Source: Achromobacter sp. AONIH1 (lineage in GTDB: Bacteria; Pseudomonadota; Gammaproteobacteria; Burkholderiales; Burkholderiaceae_B). Taken from it: a stretch of DNA of 64,000 bases. The notes beneath the pieces were generated by a model. It made no database searches and was not told where the DNA came from. It saw only the letters and a program-made list of their open reading frames with translations. Below are positions 27,161 through 35,188 of the stretch, piece by piece. Numbering within the stretch: the stretch's first letter is position 1; every line of letters begins with the position of its first letter. A program made the position numbers and the translations under genes. The stretch covers positions 186,001 to 250,000 of the forward strand of contig NZ_CP026124.1 in NCBI RefSeq assembly GCF_002902905.1. The letters run 5' to 3'.

Positions 27161-27919
27161 ATGCCGAAATCGAGCAGCCACGCCTTTGGCGCAAAGACGT
27201 ACTACCGACCGATCGAGGCGGCCGTCCGCTGGTGCGGTCTCCTGCGCTTCGAGCAGCGTATTCTGGAAGCGCTGGAGCAGCGTGCCATGCCGGAGCCCGG
27301 CGAATTCCCGCGCTGGCCGCTGCTGCGCCTGTATGCCGAGCGCATCTTCGACGCGCTGACGCATGGCGAATTGCCCGGTGGCAAGGCCGGCATCGTGCTG
27401 GACTCGCAGCGGCCGGCGCTCGACGACCCCGAGCTGACCGTGCGCCACGTGGACTTGAAAGCGTGGATGTCGCAGTTCTACCCCGGCGATCGGCCGGGGT
27501 TTTTGTTTGACGGCATCGAACGCGCGGTGCATCCGGCGGTGAGCGTGGACACGCTCAACATTCTGCTGGCCGATCGCGAAGCAGCGAAGTCGCAACTTGC
27601 CGAACTTGCCCTGGTGCATGAAACGCTGCGCACCGCGCACGAAGCACTGGCGAAGGAACATGCCACGCGCGCGGCCAACGACGAACAGGCGCGCGAGCCT
27701 GGCCTGCGCAGCGAGACGACTTACCTCAACATCATCGGCGGACTGCTGACGCTGCTGCTGGGCAATTCGCCGTCAGGCGCGGCCTATTCGTCGTTCCGCA
27801 GCATGGATGCCGTGGTCAGCGCGCTGATCGCACACCATGAGGGGCGGCCGGGTCTCAGCGAGCGGACGCTGTGGAGCAAGCTCGCGCAGGCGCGGCGCCA
27901 CCTGGAGGCGTCGCGCTGA
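27161..27919 (+). CDS. Conserved ICE protein of unknown function
   Basis: A 252-residue protein, ATG 27161 with GGGAAGAG upstream. Residues about 120-180 form a heptad-rich helical stretch (LLADREAAKSQLAELALVHETL...). The C-terminal third (TYLNIIGGLLTLLLGNSPSG, SSFRSMDAVVSALIAHH, GLSERTLWSKLAQARRHL) is a conserved block I have seen in proteins from proteobacterial mobile elements, with no defined activity. It precedes alpA by 141 bases that carry two palindromes. Its place beside the control operon suggests a regulatory role, unproven. Confidence 0.6.
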   Translation: MPKSSSHAFGAKTYYRPIEAAVRWCGLLRFEQRILEALEQRAMPEPGEFPRWPLLRLYAERIFDALTHGELPGGKAGIVLDSQRPALDDPELTVRHVDLKAWMSQFYPGDRPGFLFDGIERAVHPAVSVDTLNILLADREAAKSQLAELALVHETLRTAHEALAKEHATRAANDEQAREPGLRSETTYLNIIGGLLTLLLGNSPSGAAYSSFRSMDAVVSALIAHHEGRPGLSERTLWSKLAQARRHLEASR

Positions 27920-27951
27920 CGACGCGGCCAGCATGATGCCGATGCGGCGCA

Positions 27952-27984
27952 CTGCAATTGCAGTCGCTGCTTCTGCAATTGCAG
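27952..27984. promoter_or_regulatory. Two identical 12-bp palindromes upstream of alpA
   Basis: CTGCAATTGCAG occurs at 27952-27963 and 27973-27984, 21 bases apart start to start, i.e. two helical turns on the same DNA face. They lie ~77 bases before the alpA start. This suits a cooperative dimeric regulator (the BisDC-type activator or a ParB/AlpA-like repressor). Confidence 0.6.
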
Positions 27985-28060
27985 TGATTTCGGCGACCGC
28001 GGTGTATTGAATACGAGGCACTTTCCGAACAGCGCCAGTGAGCGTCAAGGAGTGTCTCTC

Positions 28061-28279
28061 ATGTCTTCGCAGACCACCGCGCCGGCAGTGCCGGCCGAGC
28101 ACCGCATCCTGCGTCGCGCCGAAGTCGAGGCCAAAACCGGCTTCAAGCGCGCGCATATCTACAGCCTGATGAAAGAAGGCAAGTTCCCCAAGGCGCTGCG
28201 CTTGGGCGTGCGCGCCGTGGGCTGGGACTCGGCGGAGGTCGAGCAATGGATCGCCGATCGCCTCGATGAGCGCGCCTGA
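28061..28279 (+). CDS. alpA: AlpA-family DNA-binding regulator
   Basis: A 72-residue winged-helix protein: ILRRAEVEAKTGFKRAHIYSLMKEGKFPKALRL and WDSAEVEQWIADRL are the signature of AlpA/phage-excisionase regulators. ATG 28061 has AAGGAG at 8 bases. The frame overlaps the upstream part of the parA frame but ends before parA starts. In ICEclc, alpA is the first gene of the control operon alpA-parA-shi-parB, and the same order is seen here. Confidence 0.8.
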   Translation: MSSQTTAPAVPAEHRILRRAEVEAKTGFKRAHIYSLMKEGKFPKALRLGVRAVGWDSAEVEQWIADRLDERA

Positions 28280-28319
28280 CGCTTTTCCTCGGTACATGCC
28301 ATTCAACCGGGAGAGGCCC

Positions 28320-29186
28320 ATGCAGGTGGTGTCCATCATTTCGACCAAGGGCGGCGTCGGCAAGACCACGACGGCGGCCAACCTGGGCGGCTTCGCAGCC
28401 GACACCGGGCTGCGCGTGCTGCTGCTGGACCTGGACGTGCAGCCCACGCTGTCGAGCTACTTCACGCTGGCCGAGCGCGCGCCGGCCGGGATCTACGAGA
28501 TGCTGGCCTACAACGAGCAGCGCGCCGAGCAACTGGTGTCGCGCACCGCGATCGAGCGGCTTGACCTGGTGCTCTCGAACGACGACCGCGGCGAGCTGAA
28601 CACGCTGCTGCTGCACGCGCCCGATGGCAGATTGCGGCTGCGCCACCTGCTGCCCACGCTGGCGCCGCACTACGACCTGCTGCTGATCGACACCCAGGGC
28701 GCGCGCAGCGTGCTGCTGGAGATGGCGGTGCTGGCCTCGAACTTGGCGCTTTCGCCGGTGACGCCGGAAATCCTCGCGGCGCGCGAGCTGCGGCGCGGCA
28801 CGCTGCAACTCATCGAGGACATCGCGCCGTACCGCCACCTCGGCATCGAGCCGCCGCCGCTGCACCTGCTCATCAACCGCGTGCATCCGGTGTCGTCGAA
28901 TGCGCGGCTGATCCAGCAGGCGCTGCGTCAGGTATTCCAGGAGCAGCCTGGCGTGCGCGTGCTGGACACCGACGTGCCGGCGATTGAAGCCTATCCGCGC
29001 GCCGCGACGCGCGGACTGCCGGTGCATCGGGTGGAATACCGCCAGCCGGCGGGCCGCACGGCACCTGCCGCATTGGAGACCATGCGCGCGCTGGCCGGCG
29101 AGCTGTTCCCGGCGTGGCAGGAGCGCTTTGCGCTCGTCACCGGCCGAGGCGACGCGGGAGGGGCCGGCCATGGCCAGCGCACATGA
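28320..29186 (+). CDS. parA: ParA-family ATPase
   Basis: A 288-residue MinD/ParA-type ATPase with the deviant Walker A KGGVGKTT at about 10-17, a Walker A' LLLDLDVQ at about 37-44 and Walker B LLLIDT. It partitions DNA with ParB. In ICEclc, ParA together with Shi stops cell division in transfer-competent cells. ATG 28320 has GGGAGAGG upstream. It overlaps the next gene by 17 bases. Confidence 0.85.
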   Translation: MQVVSIISTKGGVGKTTTAANLGGFAADTGLRVLLLDLDVQPTLSSYFTLAERAPAGIYEMLAYNEQRAEQLVSRTAIERLDLVLSNDDRGELNTLLLHAPDGRLRLRHLLPTLAPHYDLLLIDTQGARSVLLEMAVLASNLALSPVTPEILAARELRRGTLQLIEDIAPYRHLGIEPPPLHLLINRVHPVSSNARLIQQALRQVFQEQPGVRVLDTDVPAIEAYPRAATRGLPVHRVEYRQPAGRTAPAALETMRALAGELFPAWQERFALVTGRGDAGGAGHGQRT

Positions 29187-29427
29187 CCTGGCCCGCGGCC
29201 ACAAGCGGCTGCGAGGGCTGATCGAGTTCGCCCTGGGAGAAGGTTGGAAGGTGGTGCGCACCCGCGGCGGGCACCTGCTGTTCACGAAGCAAGGCTGCGC
29301 GCCGATCTACACCAGCTCGACGGCGAGCGACCACCGCGCCGAGCGCAACGCCCGTGCGCAGCTTCGCCGCGCCGACCGACAGGCGGCCCAGGGTGTTGCA
29401 GCATCTCAGGAGAATGGCCGTGGCTGA
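29170..29427 (+). CDS. Small HicA-like protein (Shi-type)
   Basis: An 85-residue basic protein starting MASAHDLARGHKRL with a HicA-like core: EGWKVVRTRGGHLLFTK and SSTASDHRAERNARAQLRRA. HicA toxins are small double-stranded-RNA-binding mRNA interferases with a conserved GGSH-type histidine. Here RGGH is kept. It lies between parA and parB exactly where ICEclc has shi, whose product inhibits division with ParA. The HicA resemblance offers a testable mechanism. No HicB-like antitoxin is beside it. Confidence 0.65.
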   Translation: MASAHDLARGHKRLRGLIEFALGEGWKVVRTRGGHLLFTKQGCAPIYTSSTASDHRAERNARAQLRRADRQAAQGVAASQENGRG

Positions 29428-31081
29428 CCTGACGCCGCAGGACATGGCCGCCAATCTGCTGGCCTCGGGCTTCGAGCGCAACGGCCCTTCGGTCGCGGCC
29501 CTGAGCGACCCCATCGCCGACACGCCGATGGTGGTGACGCTGGACCAGTTGCGCCCCTACGACCACGACCCGCGCGTGACGCGCAACCCGGCCTACGAGG
29601 ACATCAAGGCCTCGATCCGCGAACGCGGGCTCGATGCGCCGCCCGCGATCACGCGCCGGCCCGGCGAACCGCACTACATCATCCGCAACGGCGGCAACAC
29701 GCGCCTGGCGATCCTGCGCGAGCTGTGGAGCGAGACGAAAGACGAACGGTTCTTCCGCATCCCCTGCCTGTTCCGCCCGTGGCCGCAGCGCGGCGAAGTG
29801 GTGATGCTGACCGGGCACCTGGCCGAGAACGAGTTGCGCGGCGGGCTCAGCTTCATCGAGCGGGCCTTGGGCGTGGAGAAGGCGCGCGAGTTCTACGAGC
29901 AGGAAATGGGGCGGGACAGCGGCCAGCCGCTGTCGCAGAGCGAGCTGGCGCGGCGGCTTACGGCCGATGGCTTCCCGCTGCCGCAGTCGCACATCAGCCG
30001 CATGCAGGACGCCGTGCACTACCTGCTCCCGGCGATCCCCACGCTGCTGTACGGCGGGCTCGGCCGGCATCAGGTGGAACGGCTCGCGGTGCTGCGCAAG
30101 GCCTGCGAACGCACCTGGGAGCGGCATGCCCTGAGGCGCAACCTGTCGATGGACTTCGCTACGCTGTTCCAGGACCTGCTGGCGCAGTTCGACACGCAGC
30201 CCGACAACTTCTCACCGCAGCGTGTGCAGGACGAGCTGGTCGGCCAGATGGCCGAGCTGCTGGAAGCGGACTACGACACGCTGAGCCTGGAAATCGACGA
30301 CAGCGAGAGCCGGCAGCGCGCATTGACCAGCGATCCTGCGCCGCTGCAGGCGGCAAGACCTGCGGTGCCGGCCGGGCCACCGCGACCACCGTCACCGCCT
30401 TCGCTGCCGCCCGGCCCCTCGGTGCAGTCGTCGGAGCCTGGCCCTGGCCAGGCTGCGCAGGCCGGTTCCACGCCGGCCGCCAGCGACAAGGGCATGCAGC
30501 AGGATGACGAACGCCTGCAGGGTCACATCGTGTCCCCGGCCCCGACCACCGAACGCCTGCAATCCATCCAGCGCATGGTGGCCGATCAGATGGGCGACAA
30601 GCTGCCCGACTTCGAGGCCGACGCGCTGCGCGCGATCCCTGTGCAGGCGGGCGGGCTCTACCCCATCTCGGATGTCTGGTACATCGAGCCCGGCCTGGAT
30701 GTGCCGGATCGGCTGCGGGTGCACATCGCACAGTTCGCGCGCGAGATCGCCGAGGAAGCCGACGTGGCCGGGCAGGTCGAACCCAGCGAAGGCGGCATGG
30801 GCTTCGTCTGCGTGGCGCCCCCGGCGGTGCGCGCATTGCCTCCGTTCGCGTGTGCGGTGCTGACCTTGCTGCATGCGCTGTGCGCCGCGCCCCGACCCGC
30901 CCCCGGCTTCGATGGCGCCCGGCTGGCCGACGACCTTGCGGCCTTGCTGCATGGCGGCGGCGCATATCCGCGCCTGAGCGATGCCGGGCTGGTAAAGCTG
31001 TTCCGGCTGCTGCGCATGGCGCGCCGGCTGCTGGATCTGGAGACCGGCGCGGCCTTCAGCAACCCCGGCCACGGCGCCTGA
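29414..31081 (+). CDS. parB: ICE-type ParB-family protein
   Basis: A 555-residue protein. The N-terminal ParB/Srx domain is at about 35-110 (VTLDQLRPYDHDPRV...IRERGLDAPPAI...YIIRNGGNTRLAIL), then a helix-turn-helix at about 165-200 (SQSELARRLTADGFPLPQSHISRM), a proline-rich linker at about 310-360 and a C-terminal domain. The long form is typical of PFGI-1/ICEclc elements. ATG 29414 overlaps shi by 14 bases with CAGGAGA upstream. It works with ParA in element segregation. Confidence 0.85.
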   Translation: MAVADLTPQDMAANLLASGFERNGPSVAALSDPIADTPMVVTLDQLRPYDHDPRVTRNPAYEDIKASIRERGLDAPPAITRRPGEPHYIIRNGGNTRLAILRELWSETKDERFFRIPCLFRPWPQRGEVVMLTGHLAENELRGGLSFIERALGVEKAREFYEQEMGRDSGQPLSQSELARRLTADGFPLPQSHISRMQDAVHYLLPAIPTLLYGGLGRHQVERLAVLRKACERTWERHALRRNLSMDFATLFQDLLAQFDTQPDNFSPQRVQDELVGQMAELLEADYDTLSLEIDDSESRQRALTSDPAPLQAARPAVPAGPPRPPSPPSLPPGPSVQSSEPGPGQAAQAGSTPAASDKGMQQDDERLQGHIVSPAPTTERLQSIQRMVADQMGDKLPDFEADALRAIPVQAGGLYPISDVWYIEPGLDVPDRLRVHIAQFAREIAEEADVAGQVEPSEGGMGFVCVAPPAVRALPPFACAVLTLLHALCAAPRPAPGFDGARLADDLAALLHGGGAYPRLSDAGLVKLFRLLRMARRLLDLETGAAFSNPGHGA

Positions 31082-31093
31082 GCAGAGGCCATC

Positions 31094-31654
31094 ATGTCGG
31101 CACCGCATCCGCTCAACCAGGCCGTCATCGCACAGGCGCTGCACGACCTGCGCAATGGGCAACTGCGGCGCTGCAAGGCGATGGGCTTCGGCGAGGAGGA
31201 GCTGGACGCGCTCAAGCACCCCGAACTCGTGAGCATGCTGGTGAACGCCACGGTGTCGTGGTGTTCGGTGTCGGTGAACCGCGATGTGCTGAAGCGGCTG
31301 CTGAGCCAAGTGCACGACGTGGAGCGAGAGATCGCGACGGTCGACCGCATGCTGCGCCTGGGCGCCAGCACGGAGATGGTCAGCCGCTTCTACGGGCTTA
31401 CGCACCAGGAGGTGGCCCTGCGCCGCGACATCCTCGGCCTGCCCAAGCGCAAGGGGCGGCATCCGGTGCTGGACGAGGCGCAGGACACGGCGCTGTGGAA
31501 GCAGTGGAAGGCCGGCGTCATGGAGCGCGGCATCGCGCTGGACGATGAGGTGGCGATGCTGACGCTGACCATGGACCTGGCCGAGACCTTGAACCTGCCG
31601 ATGTCGGTGATCTGGTCGGCGATACGCAACTGGATCGACCAGGGGCTGGTGTAG
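31094..31654 (+). CDS. DUF2857 regulator, FlhC-like
   Basis: A 186-residue member of the DUF2857 (STY4526-like) family of ICEs. Residues about 80-125 (DRMLRLGASTEMVSRFYGLTHQEVALRRDILGLPKRKGRHP) line up in pattern with the FlhC N-terminal region (LGA, then a helix-turn-helix and a PxKG.LP end). In ICEclc the transfer activator BisDC is reported to be FlhDC-like and lies after parB. This gene is in the matching place, so I suggest it is one half of that activator; which half cannot be decided. ATG follows parB by 12 bases. Confidence 0.65.
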   Translation: MSAPHPLNQAVIAQALHDLRNGQLRRCKAMGFGEEELDALKHPELVSMLVNATVSWCSVSVNRDVLKRLLSQVHDVEREIATVDRMLRLGASTEMVSRFYGLTHQEVALRRDILGLPKRKGRHPVLDEAQDTALWKQWKAGVMERGIALDDEVAMLTLTMDLAETLNLPMSVIWSAIRNWIDQGLV

Positions 31655-31657
31655 GCC

Positions 31658-32908
31658 ATGGCGACCGGCGGCGCACCCCGGCGCGATGGCCCCGTGGCGC
31701 TGTCGGCACTGTTCGACGACGCGCTGCGGGAACTGGTGCCACGGGCACCACCGACACCGCCAGCCCCGCGCGGCGCTGCTGCTGCATTGCCGGCCGCGCC
31801 GGTCAGCGACGGCTTCCTCTACAGCGGCAACCGGCACGAGAGCGTGCCGCGTGCGCTGTTCCTCGACCGGCGCCTGACGCCGCTGGAGCGCAACGCCTGG
31901 CAGGTGCTCCGCCTGCAGCTCCAGAGCGACGGCGTGACGGCGTTCCCGACCTACGACCAGCTTCGCCCCTACCTCGCCTCGATGCCCTGCGCGGCGCAGG
32001 CCTCGCACGAGACCGTGGCGCGCGCCTTGACGCTGCTGCGGCTGACGCGCTGGCTGAGCCTGGTGCGACGGCGCCGCGACCCGAAGACCGGGCGCATCCT
32101 GAGCAACCTCTACGTGCTGCACGACGAACCGCTGACACCCTTCGAGGCGATGCAGCTCGACCCCGACTACCTCGGCCTGGTCAGCCAGGCGCTGACCCAT
32201 GCGGCGAAGGCGGTGCAGATCGTCGGCATGAACACCCTGCGCGAGATCGCCGAAGACCCGATGCTCAACGGCCGCACGCTGCCCACGCGGCTGCAGGTGC
32301 TGGCACAGCGCATGGCGCGCAACGAATGGGCGGACGCGAGTTATCCACAAGCGCCTGTGGATCACGAATCCGAAGAAGGCCAGGACGGCCTGCTTCGGAA
32401 TCTCGAAGGCCCGTCTTCGGAATCCGAAGCAGGGCTGAAATCCGCGCCAGACGGCTCACTTCGGAATCCGAAGGAGGACCGTACTGTACGTATGGATCGT
32501 ATAAATCAAGTACGTACAGTACCGCGCGCGAAGTCGTTGCAGCACCTGCGCCTGCCCGAGCGCCTGCTGCGCTTGAAGGACGAGCAGCAAAGCGGCGCGA
32601 TGGTGGCCTTGCAGCAGGTGGACGAGTCGCTGCGGCAGGCGGTGTTGGACGAATGGGATGCGCGCTGCCGCAAAAGCGCGGTACGCAACCCGGCCGGCTA
32701 TCTGTTCGGCATCATCCAGAAGGCGATGCGCGGCGAGTTCAAGGCCTGGGCCGGCGAAGGCGGTTCGCCATCGACGCCGCCTGCGCCGCCGCCACGGCCA
32801 GCCGCACCGGCACCGTCTGCACCGCCACCGCCCGCGCCGAACGGCCCTGGCCGCGAGGCAGCGCGGGCCTACCTGGCGAAACTGCGTTCAACCCTGGGCG
32901 ATTCCTGA
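31658..32908 (+). CDS. STY4528-type ICE replication or regulatory protein
   Basis: A 416-residue protein with three parts. A winged-helix domain lies at about 60-170 (LTPLERNAWQVLRLQLQ, TYDQLRPYL, ASHETVARALTLLRLTRWL). A low-complexity linker lies at about 225-290, and a conserved C-terminal domain at about 290-370 (LRLPERLLRLKDEQ..., NPAGYLFGIIQKAMRGEF), followed by a Pro/Ala-rich tail. The family is known only as an ICE marker. The fold order resembles initiators of the lambda O/RepA kind. The linker codons hold DnaA-like boxes and iterons (32341-32522), as an origin embedded in an initiator gene would. Whether it initiates replication is an inference. Confidence 0.65.
   Translation: MATGGAPRRDGPVALSALFDDALRELVPRAPPTPPAPRGAAAALPAAPVSDGFLYSGNRHESVPRALFLDRRLTPLERNAWQVLRLQLQSDGVTAFPTYDQLRPYLASMPCAAQASHETVARALTLLRLTRWLSLVRRRRDPKTGRILSNLYVLHDEPLTPFEAMQLDPDYLGLVSQALTHAAKAVQIVGMNTLREIAEDPMLNGRTLPTRLQVLAQRMARNEWADASYPQAPVDHESEEGQDGLLRNLEGPSSESEAGLKSAPDGSLRNPKEDRTVRMDRINQVRTVPRAKSLQHLRLPERLLRLKDEQQSGAMVALQQVDESLRQAVLDEWDARCRKSAVRNPAGYLFGIIQKAMRGEFKAWAGEGGSPSTPPAPPPRPAAPAPSAPPPPAPNGPGREAARAYLAKLRSTLGDS
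32341..32522. other. Origin-like repeat array inside the STY4528-type gene
   Basis: It begins with TTATCCACA (32341-32349), an exact DnaA box, and its inverted near-copy TGTGGATCA (32356-32364). Then come palindromic 15-mers CTTCGGAATCCGAAG at 32415-32429 and 32459-32473, a 16-base variant at 32393-32408 and a partial copy at 32365-32375. Finally 12-bp arms GTACTGTACGTA (32481-32492) and TACGTACAGTAC (32511-32522) enclose an AT-richer core. The start spacing of full copies is 22 and 44 bases. Confidence 0.6.
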
Positions 32909-32910
32909 GC

Positions 32911-32931
32911 AGCTATCCCCAGGGGATAGCT
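32911..32931. repeat. Palindrome CTATCCCC-A-GGGGATAG, copy 1
   Basis: The core palindrome (32913-32929) extends by AG/CT on both sides. It directly follows the stop of the STY4528-type gene. No T-run follows, so it is more likely a protein-binding or RNA-processing site than a terminator. Confidence 0.6.
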
Positions 32932-33001
32932 GGGACACGAAGCCTTCCAGGCATCGGCTTCGGTTCTGTCATGCGTCGCACGGTCGCAGCCCGGCGCGGA
33001 C

Positions 33002-33018
33002 CTATCCCCTGGGGATAG
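33002..33018. repeat. Palindrome CTATCCCC-T-GGGGATAG, copy 2
   Basis: Same 8-bp arms as copy 1 with T in the centre, 89 bases further on, before the TIGR03761 gene. Confidence 0.6.
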
Positions 33019-33137
33019 ACGGAACACGCGACCTTCCGGGGCGACAACCGGGAGCGCACCCGCTGCGGTTTGTTGACTGACGCCCTTCCGGGCGATGCCG
33101 ATGCTGGCGGCTCGTTCCCGTACCGCGAGTCGTCACC

Positions 33138-33917
33138 ATGGCCAATGAATCCCAGCCGCCCCTGCAGTTGAATCTCGGATCGCTGCGCAGCGCGATGTCG
33201 CTGACGCTGCACACCCACCACGCTTCACGCATCTGGCATGGCCGAGCGCCTGCCGAGGGCCGGCCCGGGATCATCGGCCTGAACGGCTACATCAGCGTGA
33301 TGAACAAGATGAAGCGCGGCGCCGAGCAGGACGATCCCTACTCGGATTTCTGGATGCTGCGCATCGAGGACAAGCTGACGCAGACCAAGGACAGCTTGCA
33401 GGCGCTGCGTGAGCAGGTGGACCAGGCGCTGGCCGACGTGCCGCCCGCGCTGTCGCTGGGCGAGAACATGAACGTGCAGCCCGTGAAGCTGCCGCTGTTC
33501 GTCAATGCGCAGCTCGGCTTCATAGCGGTGTACCTGCTGGCCGACTACGACGACCTGGCCCGCAAGCTGATCCTCGCCCACCACACCGCGCTGATCGACC
33601 GCAGCACGCTGGAACGCTGGCTCAACGACGGCGCGCATGCGCTGCGCAGCCTGTTCTCGCTGGCACAGCAGTACCGCTACTCCGGCGCGACGCGCGACGA
33701 CTTCGCCTCGAAGAACGCGGTGGCGCGGGCGGCGCTGGAGAAGTTCGGCGAGTTGCCGCAGGACGTGCTCGAAGGCACGCGCCGCTCGCGCTTTGCGCCA
33801 CCGATCGCACGGCGGTCGGGCAAGCCTGGTAAAGCCGCGGATGCCGCACCCAGCGCTGGCGCAGCCGACGTGGCGGACGACGACCACGACCATGACGGCG
33901 AAGGCACGAAGGCATGA
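33138..33917 (+). CDS. TIGR03761-family ICE protein (PFL_4669-like)
   Basis: A 259-residue protein of the TIGR03761 integrating-conjugative-element family. The recognised core is LHTHHASRIWHGR, GLNGYISVMNKMKRGAEQDDPYSDFWMLRIEDKL and the middle LPLFVNAQLGFIAVYLLADYDDLARK. The C-terminus is a charged tail with DDDHDHD. The function is unknown; its fixed position next to DUF3158, SSB and topoisomerase III suggests DNA processing. It overlaps the next gene by 4 bases. Confidence 0.8.
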   Translation: MANESQPPLQLNLGSLRSAMSLTLHTHHASRIWHGRAPAEGRPGIIGLNGYISVMNKMKRGAEQDDPYSDFWMLRIEDKLTQTKDSLQALREQVDQALADVPPALSLGENMNVQPVKLPLFVNAQLGFIAVYLLADYDDLARKLILAHHTALIDRSTLERWLNDGAHALRSLFSLAQQYRYSGATRDDFASKNAVARAALEKFGELPQDVLEGTRRSRFAPPIARRSGKPGKAADAAPSAGAADVADDDHDHDGEGTKA

Positions 33918-34465
33918 CAGCATCGTCTTCCAACGGCCAACCGGCGCGCTTCCTGCCGCTGGAACAGGCGGACTTCCAGCGCCTGGAACACGGCTCCTAC
34001 CTAAAAGGCCTTTTACAGCCTTTTAAAGGTAAGGGGAGTCTGGAGGCCTGGGCCAACCAGTGCACGGCGCTGCGCGACGACTTAATCGGGCTGGCGCAGC
34101 GGCGCGTGCTGCAACAGGCGCGGGCCTACCCCTTCTCGCTGCTCGACGTGCAACTGGCCCAGCAGACCACTGGCGCAGGCACGACCTTCCTGCGCTGGCG
34201 CAACCACGACCGTTCTTCCATGGGCGTGGCGCTGTGGGAATCGCTGCTCGACCGCCCGGCGACGCCGGCCTCGCTGATCGACGACCTGTACGCGATGGAG
34301 CTGCAGCGCATCGCTTTGAACATGCAGATCAGCCTCCTTCACACGCTGGGCCGCCAGGCCCAGGAGTGCGCCAGCAAGGCCGCGCAGGCCGAAGCGGCTT
34401 ACCTGCGACGTGTCCACGGGCATGCCGCGTCGGTTCCATCCACCACCCCCAAGGAGTCTCCATGA
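33914..34465 (+). CDS. DUF3158-family ICE protein
   Basis: A 183-residue, mainly helical protein of the DUF3158 family (FLPLEQADFQRLEHGSYLKGLLQPFKGKGSLEAW at the start, GVALWESLL in the middle). It is coupled by ATGA overlaps with both the TIGR03761 gene before and ssb after. It has no known function; the operon points to DNA metabolism of the element. Confidence 0.75.
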   Translation: MTASSSNGQPARFLPLEQADFQRLEHGSYLKGLLQPFKGKGSLEAWANQCTALRDDLIGLAQRRVLQQARAYPFSLLDVQLAQQTTGAGTTFLRWRNHDRSSMGVALWESLLDRPATPASLIDDLYAMELQRIALNMQISLLHTLGRQAQECASKAAQAEAAYLRRVHGHAASVPSTTPKESP

Positions 34466-34911
34466 GCACGCACTTCGTCGGCGAGGGCAACATCGGTTCC
34501 GCGCCGGACTATCGCGAATTCCCTAACGGCAACGACGAGCCGCGCCGGCTGCTGCGCCTGAACGTCTACTTCGACAACCCGATCCCAAAGAAGGACGGTG
34601 AATTCGAGGACCGCGGCGGCTTCTGGGCGCCGGTGGAGCTGTGGCACCGCGACGCCGACCACTGGAAAGACCTGTACCAGAAGGGCATGCGCGTGCTGGT
34701 AGAAGGCCGCACGGTGAAGGACGAGTGGGAGGACGCCGACGACAACGAGCGCACGACCTTCAAGATCGAGGCCCGCCGCATCGGCATTCTGCCGTACCGC
34801 ATCCAGGCCGTGACCCTCAGCGCCAGGACGCTGGAACCCGAGGCCGCAGTACCGCCGCCGAAGGAGACCAAGGGGACGAAGGCGTCGAAGGAAACCAAGG
34901 CCAAGGGCTGA
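34462..34911 (+). CDS. ssb: ICE single-stranded DNA-binding protein
   Basis: A 149-residue OB-fold protein of the ICE SSB type: FVGEGNIGSAPDYRE at the N-terminus, FWAPVELW and GMRVLVEGRTV in the fold, and a Lys/Glu-rich tail (KETKGTKASKETKAKG) instead of the acidic DDIPF tip of chromosomal SSB. It coats transferred single strands. ATG 34462 has AAGGAG upstream. Confidence 0.85.
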   Translation: MSTHFVGEGNIGSAPDYREFPNGNDEPRRLLRLNVYFDNPIPKKDGEFEDRGGFWAPVELWHRDADHWKDLYQKGMRVLVEGRTVKDEWEDADDNERTTFKIEARRIGILPYRIQAVTLSARTLEPEAAVPPPKETKGTKASKETKAKG

Positions 34912-34960
34912 TTCCCCGCAGGGGGCGGCTGTAGCAACCGTCAGACGCCCGCCATGCACC

Positions 34961-34981
34961 AGCTATCCCCAGGGGATAGCT
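34961..34981. repeat. Palindrome CTATCCCC-A-GGGGATAG, copy 3
   Basis: Identical over the whole 21 bases to copy 1 at 32911-32931, placed between ssb and topB. The three copies bracket the DNA-processing genes. Confidence 0.6.
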
Positions 34982-35188
34982 CCAGGGTGTTCCACCGGGT
35001 TCCAGCCGCCCTCCCGAAACGACGCTCCCGCTGCGCCAGCCGTTGCGGCTTCGCGCATGCCGCTGCGGCAACGCATCGCCTGCCGATCACAAAGCGGTGT
35101 CTGCGCCAATCGGCTTCCTTGCTGCCGTCATCCGCTGGCCCGGCCAAGCTGGGGCCATCCGATGACCGCACACTTCCAAGGAGGCTTC

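Noticed and set aside
30392..32365. 657-codon minus-strand frame across parB, DUF2857 and STY4528
   Set aside because: It spans three well-supported plus-strand genes with coupled starts; no domain and no ribosome binding site.
32393..32473. Short repeats that could be read as a CRISPR array
   Set aside because: The repeats are 15-bp palindromes with 7-29-base gaps inside a coding region, with no spacer structure or cas genes.
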